From assembly GCF_000517065.1 (NCBI RefSeq), contig NZ_KI912105.1, positions 169,076-233,075 on the forward strand: 64,000 bases of DNA, given 5' to 3'. The translations under genes were made by a program, and so were the position numbers. Positions 53,181 through 63,861 of the stretch are shown here, in pieces. Each line of letters starts with the position of its first letter. The first letter of the stretch is position 1. The notes beneath the pieces were generated by a model. The model was not told the origin of the DNA. It saw only the letters and a program-made list of their open reading frames with translations, and did not search any database. The DNA is from Alkaliflexus imshenetskii DSM 15055 (lineage in GTDB: Bacteria > Bacteroidota > Bacteroidia > Bacteroidales > Marinilabiliaceae).

Positions 53181-54638
53181 ATGAATGCAAAAAATTTCGT
53201 TTCAACATTCGCGATAGCAGTTTTTAGTGCAATTATCGTTGTTTTTACATACTCAAAATTTAATAAGAACGAAGTACGTACAATAGAAGTACCGGTTCAG
53301 ATAGATCATGCTGCGCGCCTAGCCACCATGCCATCCTCAAATCCGGTTGGCGTACCTGACTTGACCTTTGCTGCTGAAAAATCAGTTAATGCAGTAGTTC
53401 ACGTACGAACAAAAGGGCGAGCCACCAATAATCAATCCCAATCAGGACATCCTTTGTTTGATTTCTTTTTTGGACCCAGAAGCTTTTCGCCCGACTCACA
53501 ACCGGTAATGGGTTCCGGATCTGGTGTAATTTTAACAAGTGATGGTTTTATAGTAACCAACAACCATGTAATTGATCGTGCAGATGAAATTGAAGTTACA
53601 TTGAATGACAAACGCACCTTTAATGCTGTAAAAGTTGGTGCTGACACAAGTACCGACATTGCCTTGCTTAAAATTGATGCCTCTGACTTGCCATATCTTG
53701 AATATGGAAATTCTGATAAGATACGAATTGGCGAGTGGGTATTGGCAGTTGGTAATCCATTCAATCTTACTTCAACTGTAACCGCGGGTATTGTGAGTGC
53801 AAAATCACGAAGCATACAAATACTTGGACAGATGAGTATCGAAGCTTTTATCCAAACAGATGCAGCAGTAAACCCGGGAAATAGTGGCGGCGCCCTGGTG
53901 AATACACATGGTGAACTGGTGGGCATAAACACTGCCATTGCATCACGAACAGGCTCATTCACAGGCTACTCATTTGCTGTACCTGTAAGCATTGTGGAGA
54001 AGGTTGTTGCCGACCTTATGGAGTTTGGAGAAGTACAGCGCGGACTATTAGGTGTCAATATCCGTGAGATGAATAACGAACTCGCCCAAAAACTCAAACT
54101 AGACAGAGTAAGAGGCATATATGTAGCGGATGTTGTTGAGAATGGTGGTGCGCATGCTGCCGGTATTAAAAGCGGTGATGTGATAGTAAGCATCAACAGC
54201 CAGGCTGTGAATACAGTACCACAGTTACAGGAACGGGTTAGCAGATTTAGGCCGGGTGACAATTTGCAGGTAGAGGTAATTCGTGATGGAAAAAGAAAAC
54301 CTTTTACAGTAACTTTACGTAATATTCACGGTAATACCGATCTGGTACAAACATCAAACATACTGGCCGCGCTTGGAGCCACATTCGAGCCACTGTCCGA
54401 TAGTGACAAACAAAGATTGCGGCTGAGGAACGGTCTGAAAGTAACCTCGGTATCATCGGGAAAATTCCGAGATGCAGGCATTCGGGAAGGTTATATAATC
54501 ACACAGGCAAACCGTGTTCCGATTAATAGAGAAGAAGATCTACGAAGAGTTGTTGAAGTGCTTAACGAAGGTTTGTTTTTAACCGGTGTTTACACTAACG
54601 GGAGAGTGGCATATTATGCCATCAACCTACAGGAATAA
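53181..54638 (+). CDS. HtrA/DegP-type periplasmic serine protease
   Basis: The 485-residue protein has an N-terminal membrane anchor or signal (~5-23) and a trypsin-like domain with the triad His in TNNHVIDRADE, Asp in STDIALLKID and Ser in VNPGNSGGALVN. Two PDZ domains follow (~285-375, with LLGVNIREM and AAGIKSGDVIVS, and ~390-485). It degrades or refolds misfolded envelope proteins. It is 76 nt upstream of rpoD on the same strand, but rpoD has its own promoter. Confidence 0.93.
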   Translation: MNAKNFVSTFAIAVFSAIIVVFTYSKFNKNEVRTIEVPVQIDHAARLATMPSSNPVGVPDLTFAAEKSVNAVVHVRTKGRATNNQSQSGHPLFDFFFGPRSFSPDSQPVMGSGSGVILTSDGFIVTNNHVIDRADEIEVTLNDKRTFNAVKVGADTSTDIALLKIDASDLPYLEYGNSDKIRIGEWVLAVGNPFNLTSTVTAGIVSAKSRSIQILGQMSIEAFIQTDAAVNPGNSGGALVNTHGELVGINTAIASRTGSFTGYSFAVPVSIVEKVVADLMEFGEVQRGLLGVNIREMNNELAQKLKLDRVRGIYVADVVENGGAHAAGIKSGDVIVSINSQAVNTVPQLQERVSRFRPGDNLQVEVIRDGKRKPFTVTLRNIHGNTDLVQTSNILAALGATFEPLSDSDKQRLRLRNGLKVTSVSSGKFRDAGIREGYIITQANRVPINREEDLRRVVEVLNEGLFLTGVYTNGRVAYYAINLQE

Positions 54639-54663
54639 TAATCAAGTAAAGGCATTCCGAATA

Positions 54664-54694
54664 TTGCTTTACTGAGTAAATAATTGTAATTTTG
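54664..54694 (+). promoter_or_regulatory. Promoter of rpoD
   Basis: TTG (54664-54666), 20 nt, TAATTTTG (54687-54694): a full consensus. Transcription would start near 54701, so the leader is only ~14 nt, enough for the GGAGGG ribosome site before the ATG. Confidence 0.78.
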
Positions 54695-54714
54695 CGCCGT
54701 ATTTTGGAGGGAAC

Positions 54715-55575
54715 ATGAGACAATTAAAAATAACAAAATCTATTACCAACCGCGAAAGCGCTTCGCTGGATAAGTACTTACAAGAGATTGGACGTGAGGA
54801 ACTTATTTCAGTTGAAGAAGAAGTTGAATTGGCGCAACGGATCAAGAAAGGCGATCAAGCCGCTCTTGAGAAGTTGACCAGAGCCAACCTTCGCTTTGTG
54901 GTGTCTGTTGCCAAACAGTATCAAAACCAGGGCTTAAGCCTTCCTGACCTTATCAATGAGGGAAACCTGGGATTGATTAAAGCGGCCGAAAAATTTGACG
55001 AAACCAGAGGATTTAAATTCATCTCATACGCAGTATGGTGGATTCGTCAGTCAATCCTGCAGGCATTAGCCGAGCAATCCAGAATCGTGCGCCTTCCGTT
55101 GAACCAGGTTGGTTCATTAAATAAAATCAACAAGGCCTATTCTAAGTTTGAGCAGGAACATGAACGAAAACCATCACCTGAAGAGTTGGCCGATGAGTTG
55201 GAATTGCCAGCTGACAAGGTTGCAGATACTCTGCGTGTGGCCGGTCGTCACATTTCAGTTGATGCCCCTTTTGTAGAAGGTGAAGACAATAGTTTGCTGG
55301 ACGTACTCGTAAACAGTGATTCGCCAAATGCCGACAGAACCCTTATCAACGAATCGTTAGCCAAAGAAATTGAACGAGCGCTAGCCACCCTCACTGAGCG
55401 TGAAAGCGATATTATTAAATTGTTCTTTGGCATTGGTTGTCAGGAAATGACTCTTGAGGAAATTGGTGAGCGTTTTGGACTTACTCGTGAACGTGTTCGT
55501 CAGATTAAAGAAAAAGCCATCAGACGCTTAAGGCACACATCAAGAAGCAAATTGCTGAAATCTTATTTAGGTTAA
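54715..55575 (+). CDS. rpoD: Primary RNA polymerase sigma factor
   Basis: The 286-residue protein has region 1.2 ([10 protein letters not shown]), region 2 ([49 protein letters not shown]), region 3, and region 4 with LTEREADII-like [13 protein letters not shown] and the [26 protein letters not shown]. It lacks the long acidic region 1.1, as primary sigma factors of this phylum do. It recognises the TTG/TAnnTTTG promoters found throughout this window. A perfect terminator follows. Confidence 0.96.
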   Translation: MRQLKITKSITNRESASLDKYLQEIGREELISVEEEVELAQRIKKGDQAALEKLTRANLRFVVSVAKQYQNQGLSLPDLINEGNLGLIKAAEKFDETRGFKFISYAVWWIRQSILQALAEQSRIVRLPLNQVGSLNKINKAYSKFEQEHERKPSPEELADELELPADKVADTLRVAGRHISVDAPFVEGEDNSLLDVLVNSDSPNADRTLINESLAKEIERALATLTERESDIIKLFFGIGCQEMTLEEIGERFGLTRERVRQIKEKAIRRLRHTSRSKLLKSYLG

Positions 55576-55580
55576 TATAC

Positions 55581-55608
55581 CAAAAGCCGGTCAATCGACC
55601 GGCTTTTG
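55581..55608. terminator. Bidirectional terminator between rpoD and the glycosyltransferase gene
   Basis: CAAAAGCCGGTC (55581-55592) and GACCGGCTTTTG (55597-55608) form a perfect 12-bp stem with a 4-nt loop. Confidence 0.9.
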
Positions 55609-55611
55609 TAT

Positions 55612-56703
55612 TTAAAACAGTTCATCAAAAACCTTAAGCTCATTTTCCCAAGTTAGTTTAGATGTAGCCATGGGCAACGTTCTGCTCCACTCATCTCTCA
55701 ATTGCTTATTCTCACAAGCTTCCCTAATTGCATCGGCAATATCAATCGGACTTAGTGTATCAACCAATAAACCCGTATTGTAACTAGTCACAATGTTGGA
55801 AATATCAGGAAATGAAGTGGCAATTACGGGTAAACCCAAAAAAGGATAATCGAAAATACGGTTTGGTAATGAATGATAATAGTTCAACCCCATATTTTCG
55901 AGTAAACAGAGGCCGACATGGGCCTTTAAAGCATAGCTTGGCAATTCTTCAAAAGGCACTTTACCCACAAATGTAACCCTCTCATTCAATCCTAGTTTTG
56001 CGGTCAGCTCTTTAAGATTCTGCTCCACATCGCCAGAACCCACAATCAGCATTCGATATCGGGGCAAATATCTCATCGCTTCAATTGAAGCTTCGAGACC
56101 TCTACCAACATTTAACGCTCCCTGATAATAAACAATTGGATTGTCGCCGACGGGCCTAATGTCAAACGGCTGACCTTTTGAAGAGGGAATGTTACGAACC
56201 AAGTGAAAATTGCATCCATACTTGGAACGATAAATTTCAACGATGCCTGGCGAAACGGTTATACCCTTTGATATGCGTGGAACCAATAACTTTTCGATAA
56301 AAGTCCACAAACGTTTAACCACTGGCCGGTTAACCACTTCAGGTTGCTCGGGAAAGTATTCGTGACTGTCGAAAATAACGGGCAGACCTTTGATTCGGCC
56401 AGCAATAGAGCATGCCATCAATGTGTCCAAATCAACCGAGATTATTTTATCATATCTGTGAAAGAGTAAGAAGAAAGTCAGCCTTAGATTATACTCTGCA
56501 TAAAAGAGAGGCCCTCTGTTAAATAACAATCTAAAGCGAATGTGATGTCCGAGCCTATCCCGGGGTATATCTCCCCCTGGGAAACGACGGCCTACCAAGG
56601 TCACATCAAAACCGCGTTCGCATAAGTGACTTGCAAGTTTTGCAACCCGTTGGTCCGTTACAAGGTTGTTGATTACGGTAATTACAACTTTAGATTTCTT
56701 CAT
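55612..56703 (-). CDS. Glycosyltransferase, GT4-like
   Basis: The 363-residue protein has the GT-B fold: N-terminal VTVINNLVTDQRVAKLASHL with a short loop, YYQGALNVGRGLEASIEAM and LLIVGSGD-like MLIVGSGDVEQNL, then the C-terminal NRIFDYPFLGLPVIATSFPDI near the donor site. The family makes envelope or exopolysaccharide glycans. It stands alone with no polysaccharide cluster around it. The acceptor is unknown. Confidence 0.85.
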   Translation of the reverse strand: MKKSKVVITVINNLVTDQRVAKLASHLCERGFDVTLVGRRFPGGDIPRDRLGHHIRFRLLFNRGPLFYAEYNLRLTFFLLFHRYDKIISVDLDTLMACSIAGRIKGLPVIFDSHEYFPEQPEVVNRPVVKRLWTFIEKLLVPRISKGITVSPGIVEIYRSKYGCNFHLVRNIPSSKGQPFDIRPVGDNPIVYYQGALNVGRGLEASIEAMRYLPRYRMLIVGSGDVEQNLKELTAKLGLNERVTFVGKVPFEELPSYALKAHVGLCLLENMGLNYYHSLPNRIFDYPFLGLPVIATSFPDISNIVTSYNTGLLVDTLSPIDIADAIREACENKQLRDEWSRTLPMATSKLTWENELKVFDELF

Positions 56704-56733
56704 TTTAAAAATGCAATTCTTCCTCTAAAAATA

Positions 56734-56766
56734 AAACCTTTCTGACTAAATCTATCAGAAAGGTTT
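56734..56766 (-). terminator. Terminator of gyrB
   Basis: AAACCTTTCTGA (56734-56745) and TCAGAAAGGTTT (56755-56766) form a perfect 12-bp stem; on the minus strand it is followed by a T-rich run. Confidence 0.85.
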
Positions 56767-56869
56767 CAATAAAATAACATCTATAATAGATATTCATTCA
56801 CTTGTTTGAAGCCAAAATGCGCTCCAAAGATTACAATCTACAACCTCGGAAAAGGAATGAATAAAAAAA

Positions 56870-58843
<1,974 letters not shown>

Positions 58844-59059
58844 TTAATTTATTGAATAAAATTCCCGAATCCAGTATTCTCAACCATATTCGAAAGAAGT
58901 ACAAATATAACAAAAAATCGGCGCTATTCGGGATTATAGAAGGCTTTTTTACGATGCCCAAAACACTTTTACAAACCTGATTTTCATACACATAACAAAG
59001 ATACAAATACTACAAGAACTTGAAATAAATTGGAATTGCCCAATATGCCTTGTGTATGG

Positions 59060-59090
59060 TTGCTTTTATAGGATAACTATTCTAAATTTG
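59060..59090 (+). promoter_or_regulatory. Promoter of the UpxY-like gene
   Basis: TTG (59060-59062), exactly 20 nt, TAAATTTG (59083-59090). Transcription would start near 59097, which places the in-frame TTG at 59095 upstream of the mRNA and leaves the ATG at 59110 as the start. Confidence 0.78.
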
Positions 59091-59109
59091 GCGATTGGAA
59101 AAAATCGCG

Positions 59110-59622
59110 ATGGAACTAAAAAAAGAAACTGACAATCAATGGTATGCTCTTTATACCAAATCGAGAGCTGAAAAAAAAGTTCTGGAGCAGCTTACCAGTA
59201 TTGGCATCAAGGCCTATTTGCCATTAAAAAGAGAGTTAAAACAATGGAGCGACCGAAAAAAGTGGATTGAAACCCCCGTTATAAATTCATATATTTTTAT
59301 TTGCATACCTCAATCAGAATATCGCAAAGTATTTGATGTAAGAGGTGTTGTGGCTTATGTTTCTCACAAGGGGAAAGCAGTAGTTATACCAGATGATGAA
59401 ATTGAGGCCATGCGGCGTACTGTTGAAAACAAGCTCACATTCAGCGTTGAAACGAGCACCATACATAAAGGTCAGATAGTTACAGTTACATCTGGCCCTT
59501 TGGCAGGAATATCCGGAGAGGTAACCGAAATAAGAGGAGAGAAAAAACTACATCTTCGTATCAGCCATATTGGCTACACACTGGTAGTAAACCTTGATTC
59601 AGACATCGTACTAAAACAGTGA
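59110..59622 (+). CDS. UpxY-type NusG paralogue (transcription antiterminator)
   Basis: From the ATG at 59110 the protein is 170 residues. The NusG N-terminal domain WYALYTKSRAEKKVLEQL...YLPLKR, PVINSYIFICIP and the C-terminal KOW-like region IVTVTSGPLAGISGEVTEI are present. UpxY proteins of Bacteroides bind polymerase and prevent termination in the leaders of capsule operons. Here the gene is monocistronic with a following minus-strand gene, and no polysaccharide operon is attached, so it may act at another locus. The general NusG would normally sit with secE and ribosomal genes, which are absent. Confidence 0.85.
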   Translation: MELKKETDNQWYALYTKSRAEKKVLEQLTSIGIKAYLPLKRELKQWSDRKKWIETPVINSYIFICIPQSEYRKVFDVRGVVAYVSHKGKAVVIPDDEIEAMRRTVENKLTFSVETSTIHKGQIVTVTSGPLAGISGEVTEIRGEKKLHLRISHIGYTLVVNLDSDIVLKQ

Positions 59623-59649
59623 GAAAATTCTGATTGTCAAAGCACCCAA

Positions 59650-60327
59650 TTATGCAGCAATATCAACACCTCCTGATGGGGTTAAAACCGGAGGATCATT
59701 GGGTTCAGGAGCGTCGGGATTGAGCCATTGCATGCGAAACAACACATATTCTAATGCCTGCTTCAACCCTTGATTGAGCGGATAAAGGCCATTATCGATG
59801 TACCTGTTGAGATTTCGTAACTGAGGCGTAACATGCGGAATAAATGGCATCAGATTACTTAAACGATCCAGCAAGTCCTGATTCAACTTATGCTTCTCCT
59901 TTAAAATTTTGCATAACACGAGTTGCCTGGAGCCATACTTCCCAACTTTTGCAGCGCCTCCAAAATATCGGCATATTAATGGCCGGTTGTCATAATCTGT
60001 ACAATAACCCTGACTCCCATCTTCAGAGGTTTTATGATACATGACACAAGGTATCTGCTCAATTCCTTGCTGATTCAAAATTTCCAATACATAATTAACC
60101 TGACCACTAATTATTAAATCAATGGCCAGGGGAATCATTTCAAAAACGGTGACCTCAAGATGCAGTGACGGCTTGTAGCAACATGCACCACAACCTGAAA
60201 CACAAAAAAAGTTGTTATCTCTTCTTACAAAAGAAGTTTGAATATCATAATCTTTATATAATTGAATAAGCTCTTCAAGACCATCGATCTCCAGTGCCTT
60301 CACCAATTTATCCTTCTCCCAAAGCAT
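59650..60327 (-). CDS. YkgJ-family cysteine-cluster protein
   Basis: The 225-residue protein has the zinc or iron-sulfur type pattern CVSGCGACCYKPSL (~42-55), CTDYDNRPLICRYF and a later VLCKIL. The family (CxxxxCxxCC with CxxYxxRPxxCR) is widespread but of unknown biochemical role. It lies 23 nt after the permease gene on the same strand and may be co-transcribed with it. Confidence 0.8.
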   Translation of the reverse strand: MLWEKDKLVKALEIDGLEELIQLYKDYDIQTSFVRRDNNFFCVSGCGACCYKPSLHLEVTVFEMIPLAIDLIISGQVNYVLEILNQQGIEQIPCVMYHKTSEDGSQGYCTDYDNRPLICRYFGGAAKVGKYGSRQLVLCKILKEKHKLNQDLLDRLSNLMPFIPHVTPQLRNLNRYIDNGLYPLNQGLKQALEYVLFRMQWLNPDAPEPNDPPVLTPSGGVDIAA

Positions 60328-60350
60328 AAATAAAGATTATTGTAATTTGA

Positions 60351-61556
60351 TCATGGGTTCATTTTAACCGGCTTAGACCTGTCAGGCAAAATTAAATTCA
60401 ATAACACCCCGACAACAGCAGAAAGGCCTATTCCTGCCATCGAGAAATTACCGAAATTAATAACAGCACCGCCTATGCCTACCGTCAGAACAATTGACAC
60501 AATTACCTGATTCCTGGTTCGATTTAAATTTGCACCGGAATCAATAAGCGTTTTAATGCCCACAGTTGCAATCATGCCAAACAACAACAGCATAATGCCT
60601 CCTAATACAGACTGCGGAATGGACTTTAAAACGCCGCTTACTTTACCGATTAACGAAAAGACGATAGCAGTAATCGCAGAAATTCGAAGTATAACAGGAT
60701 TGGTTACTTTGGTAAGCGAAATTGCACCTGTAACTTCAGAATATGTTGTATTTGGCACACTGCCAACAAAACCGGCGAAAGCAGTAGCAATGCCATCACC
60801 AAGCATGGTGCGATGCAATCCTGGTTTACGCACAAAATTCTTCTCTGCCACAGCACCTATGGCATACATATCGCCCACATGCTCAATAAGCGGGGCAATG
60901 GCCACCGGAATCATATAGATAATAGCTCCCCAGTGCAATTCAGGTTTAGTAAAATCGGGAAAGGCAAACCAAGCAGCCTCGGTAACAGGTGAAAAATCCA
61001 CTTTACCAAGCAGAACTGCAACCAAATAGCCGGCTACAATCCCACAAAAAACGGGAATTAATTTAATTAGGCCACGGGTAAAGACAACAACAAACAGTGC
61101 AGTTAACAATGCCACCAGAGCAATTAGCCAATCTGTTTGCGCCATATTAACGCCAACCGATGCCAAAGAGAGACCAATTACCATAATAACAGGACCAACC
61201 ACCACCGAAGGGAAAAATTTCTCGACAATCACGATACCACGCCACTTTATGATAGCTGACATAACCATATAAACAGCGCCTACTGCAATTAATCCTGACA
61301 AGGTACCAGCGAATCCGAAAAGCCGGGTTGCTTCTACAATTGGTGCTATAAAGGCAAAACTACTGCCTAAAAAAACCGGAACCATGCCCCGGGTTACAAG
61401 ATGGAAAATTAAAGTTCCAACACCAGCACTAAAAAGTGCAATTGAAGGATTGATTCCAACCAATAAAGGAACAAGCACGGTTGCACCAAAAGCAACAAAT
61501 AAAAATTGTATTCCGAGAACTGTATTCCTTGGAAGTTCTTTTAGTTTTTCAGACAT
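60351..61556 (-). CDS. Uracil/xanthine permease (NCS2 family)
   Basis: The 401-residue polytopic protein has the NCS2 features: LGIQFLFVAFGATVLVPLLVG at the start, the substrate-region VAIAPLIEHVGDMYAIG and GSVPNTTYSEVTGAI. These resemble UraA/PyrP uracil:proton symporters. Exact base specificity (uracil or xanthine) cannot be fixed from sequence. It shares a bidirectional terminator region with gdhA. Confidence 0.9.
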   Translation of the reverse strand: MSEKLKELPRNTVLGIQFLFVAFGATVLVPLLVGINPSIALFSAGVGTLIFHLVTRGMVPVFLGSSFAFIAPIVEATRLFGFAGTLSGLIAVGAVYMVMSAIIKWRGIVIVEKFFPSVVVGPVIMVIGLSLASVGVNMAQTDWLIALVALLTALFVVVFTRGLIKLIPVFCGIVAGYLVAVLLGKVDFSPVTEAAWFAFPDFTKPELHWGAIIYMIPVAIAPLIEHVGDMYAIGAVAEKNFVRKPGLHRTMLGDGIATAFAGFVGSVPNTTYSEVTGAISLTKVTNPVILRISAITAIVFSLIGKVSGVLKSIPQSVLGGIMLLLFGMIATVGIKTLIDSGANLNRTRNQVIVSIVLTVGIGGAVINFGNFSMAGIGLSAVVGVLLNLILPDRSKPVKMNP

Positions 61557-61624
61557 CAGAAGTATTGATTAATAAGTAAAAAGGTTTTCCCAATCACAAA
61601 AACAAATCCTAATTCAAAGAAAAT

Positions 61625-61661
61625 AAAAAACCCTCAAAGAATAATTCTTCGAGGGTTTTTT
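61625..61661. terminator. Terminator after gdhA
   Basis: AAAAAACCCTC (61625-61635) pairs with GAGGGTTTTTT (61651-61661), with an inner AAGAAT/ATTCTT stem. T runs occur on both strands. Confidence 0.88.
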
Positions 61662-61679
61662 TTATCCTAAATATATAAA

Positions 61680-63035
61680 CTATACCAAACCTTGTGCAAG
61701 CATGGCGTTAGCTACTTTAATAAAACCGCTGACATTGGCACCATTTACATAGTTTACAAAGCCATCGGCCTGCGTTCCATTTTTCACGCAAGCAGCATGA
61801 ATATTCTTCATGATAGATTGCAATTTGGCATCCACTTCCTCTTTAGTCCATTGCAGACGCATGGAGTTTTGACTCATCTCAAGACCTGACACGGCAACAC
61901 CTCCGGCATTGGCAGCTTTGCCTGGCCCATAGAGAATTTTATTATCTATAAACACTTTAATCGCCTCTGGAGTTGATGGCATATTGGCACCTTCAGCCAC
62001 ACAGATACACCCATTCTCAACCAGAATTTGAGCCTCCTCACCATTCAATTCGTTTTGCGTAGCACATGGTAGTGCGATATCACACTTGGCCTTCCATGGA
62101 CGTTGTCCTTCCCAGTATTGAGCTGAAGGGTACTTATCTGCATACTCTTTAATACGGCCACGAATTGCATTTTTAAGCAACATCACATATTCCAGTTTTT
62201 CGCTGGTAATACCCTCCGGATCGTATATAGAACCATTTGAATCTGAAAGGGTAACAACTTTACCGCCCATTTCAAGTACTTTCTCAACTGCGTACTGAGC
62301 TACATTTCCGGAACCGCTAATGGCAACGGTCTTTCCTTTAAAGCTCTCGCCACGGGTTTTCAACATCTCCTGAGCAAAATAAACTGTTCCATAACCAGTG
62401 GCTTCGGGGCGCAAGGGGCTTCCGCCAAAATCAAGACCTTTTCCGGTGTAGGTACCAGTAAATTCATTTCTCAATTTTTTATACTGGCCATACATATATG
62501 CCACTTCACGACCACCTACACCAATATCACCGGCAGGCACATCTGTGTTAGGGCCAATATGTCGATATAACTCATTCATAAAAGACTGACAAAACTTCAT
62601 AACCTCGTTGTCAGATTTTCCTTTTGGATTAAAGTCAGAACCTCCTTTTCCACCGCCCATTGGCAATGATGTAAGACTGTTCTTTAGTACTTGTTCAAAA
62701 GCAAGAAACTTTAAAATACTAAGGTTTACAGACGCGTGAAAACGGATACCTCCTTTGTAGGGTCCAATTGCACTGCTCATCTGTACTCTAAAACCGCGGT
62801 TTATCTGAACTTCTCCGCGATCATCAAGCCAAGGCACCCGGAACATAATTACTCTTTCAGGCTCGGCCATACGTTCAAGAATCTTATTCTTCATGAGAAC
62901 AGGGTTCTCAACGATAAATGGGGCCAAACTCTCAACTACTTCATGTACTGCCTGATAGAATTCAGGTTCTGCAGGATTACGTGCTATAACACCTGCCATA
63001 AAATCATCAATGTAACGGGCTACCTGGTCTTTCAT
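61680..63035 (-). CDS. gdhA: Glutamate dehydrogenase (NADP-type)
   Basis: The 451-residue protein has the signature LPMGGGKGGSDFNPKGKSD with the catalytic lysine, NTDVPAGDIGVGGREV and the nucleotide-binding AISGSGNVAQYAVEKV. Its length and the hexameric-type motifs fit the small NADP-dependent enzyme. It interconverts 2-oxoglutarate plus ammonia and glutamate, typically for ammonia assimilation. Confidence 0.95.
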   Translation of the reverse strand: MKDQVARYIDDFMAGVIARNPAEPEFYQAVHEVVESLAPFIVENPVLMKNKILERMAEPERVIMFRVPWLDDRGEVQINRGFRVQMSSAIGPYKGGIRFHASVNLSILKFLAFEQVLKNSLTSLPMGGGKGGSDFNPKGKSDNEVMKFCQSFMNELYRHIGPNTDVPAGDIGVGGREVAYMYGQYKKLRNEFTGTYTGKGLDFGGSPLRPEATGYGTVYFAQEMLKTRGESFKGKTVAISGSGNVAQYAVEKVLEMGGKVVTLSDSNGSIYDPEGITSEKLEYVMLLKNAIRGRIKEYADKYPSAQYWEGQRPWKAKCDIALPCATQNELNGEEAQILVENGCICVAEGANMPSTPEAIKVFIDNKILYGPGKAANAGGVAVSGLEMSQNSMRLQWTKEEVDAKLQSIMKNIHAACVKNGTQADGFVNYVNGANVSGFIKVANAMLAQGLV

Positions 63036-63589
63036 TCTTTTAGTTTTTAAAGTATTAAGGACTTGGATGGCATCTGCATATAAATAACCACCGTAATTTA
63101 ATCAAAACGCCGAATATGCTCGAAGTAATATTTCCTAAACCATTAAATTCAATGGTGACAAAAATAATATTTTAATATCATTTTACTTACAGGTTCTACT
63201 AAATAATATCAAATAAATTACAAACTATTGCAAACAGTGCCACAATAACAATTACAAAACACCGTCTTCTTTCAATTTATAAGAAAACCAATTCTATTTG
63301 ATAAATAATATAAAAACAAGAATGCTTTTGGTTGGATATTCTAATAAATAAGTCACCTACTATTTACGCTCAGGAATGATATGCAAATATCGAGGTGAAT
63401 TTGCTATTCATAGTAAATAACAGAAAGGAAAGTATAGAACCTGAGCATTGGCAAGCCAAAAATCGAAGCACTAAAAATGAATAGTTAATTAATAAAACAT
63501 GCATAATTAGAACGTTACAACAAAAAATATGAACCCTTTCTTAATTATTTAAAAGTTTGTTATAAATTCGTATAGGATAAATCAGGATT
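63036..63589. other. Long AT-rich intergenic region
   Basis: About 550 bp with no convincing gene. Around 63361-63446 there are several short complementary segments, for example GCTCAGG (63368-63374) with CCTGAGC (63440-63446) and GCAAAT (63383-63388) with ATTTGC (63399-63404), but no promoter or terminator, so I do not call an RNA. Confidence 0.4.
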
Positions 63590-63619
63590 TTGACAAGAAA
63601 GACCTATACGCTAAATTTC
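63590..63619 (+). promoter_or_regulatory. Promoter of the last small zinc-ribbon gene
   Basis: TTG (63590-63592), 19 nt, TAAATTTC (63612-63619), one base off the consensus. Transcription would begin near 63627, so the ATG at 63657 is the likely start. Confidence 0.6.
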
Positions 63620-63656
63620 AAAACTGTTGCAATTCAAATGTCAAAAAAAGATTAAC

Positions 63657-63857
63657 ATGTTAGTTCCCAATAACGATGCTGCCGAAGTAAAGACTTGTTT
63701 CGTATGTAAAGCACCCATTTTGAATCAAAAAGTAGAAAACAATCTAAAGGTTAATTTGCCTGTTTGCTCTAAGTGTAAAGGAAGCCAAGAAGAAATATTG
63801 GCTGTCAAAATGGCCATAGAATCCTTAGGTGAGGATTTTGTTTGTGGTTGCATATAA
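63657..63857 (+). CDS. Small zinc-ribbon-like protein
   Basis: From the ATG at 63657 the protein is 66 residues, with CFVC (~14-17), CSKC (~37-40) and a C-terminal CGC. The CxxC...CxxC pair with LPVCSKCKG makes a plausible treble-clef or zinc-ribbon. A TTG at 63627 would add ten residues but lies at the predicted transcription start. Family and function are unknown. It is convergent with the GIN-domain gene. Confidence 0.7.
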   Translation: MLVPNNDAAEVKTCFVCKAPILNQKVENNLKVNLPVCSKCKGSQEEILAVKMAIESLGEDFVCGCI

Positions 63858-63861
63858 AATA

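Noticed and set aside
59095-59109. TTG start adding five residues to the UpxY-like protein
   Set aside because: The codon lies upstream of the transcription start predicted from the consensus promoter at 59060-59090.
63361-63446. Possible structured RNA from several short inverted repeats
   Set aside because: The pairings partly cross, the arms are only 6-7 bp, and neither promoter nor terminator is present.
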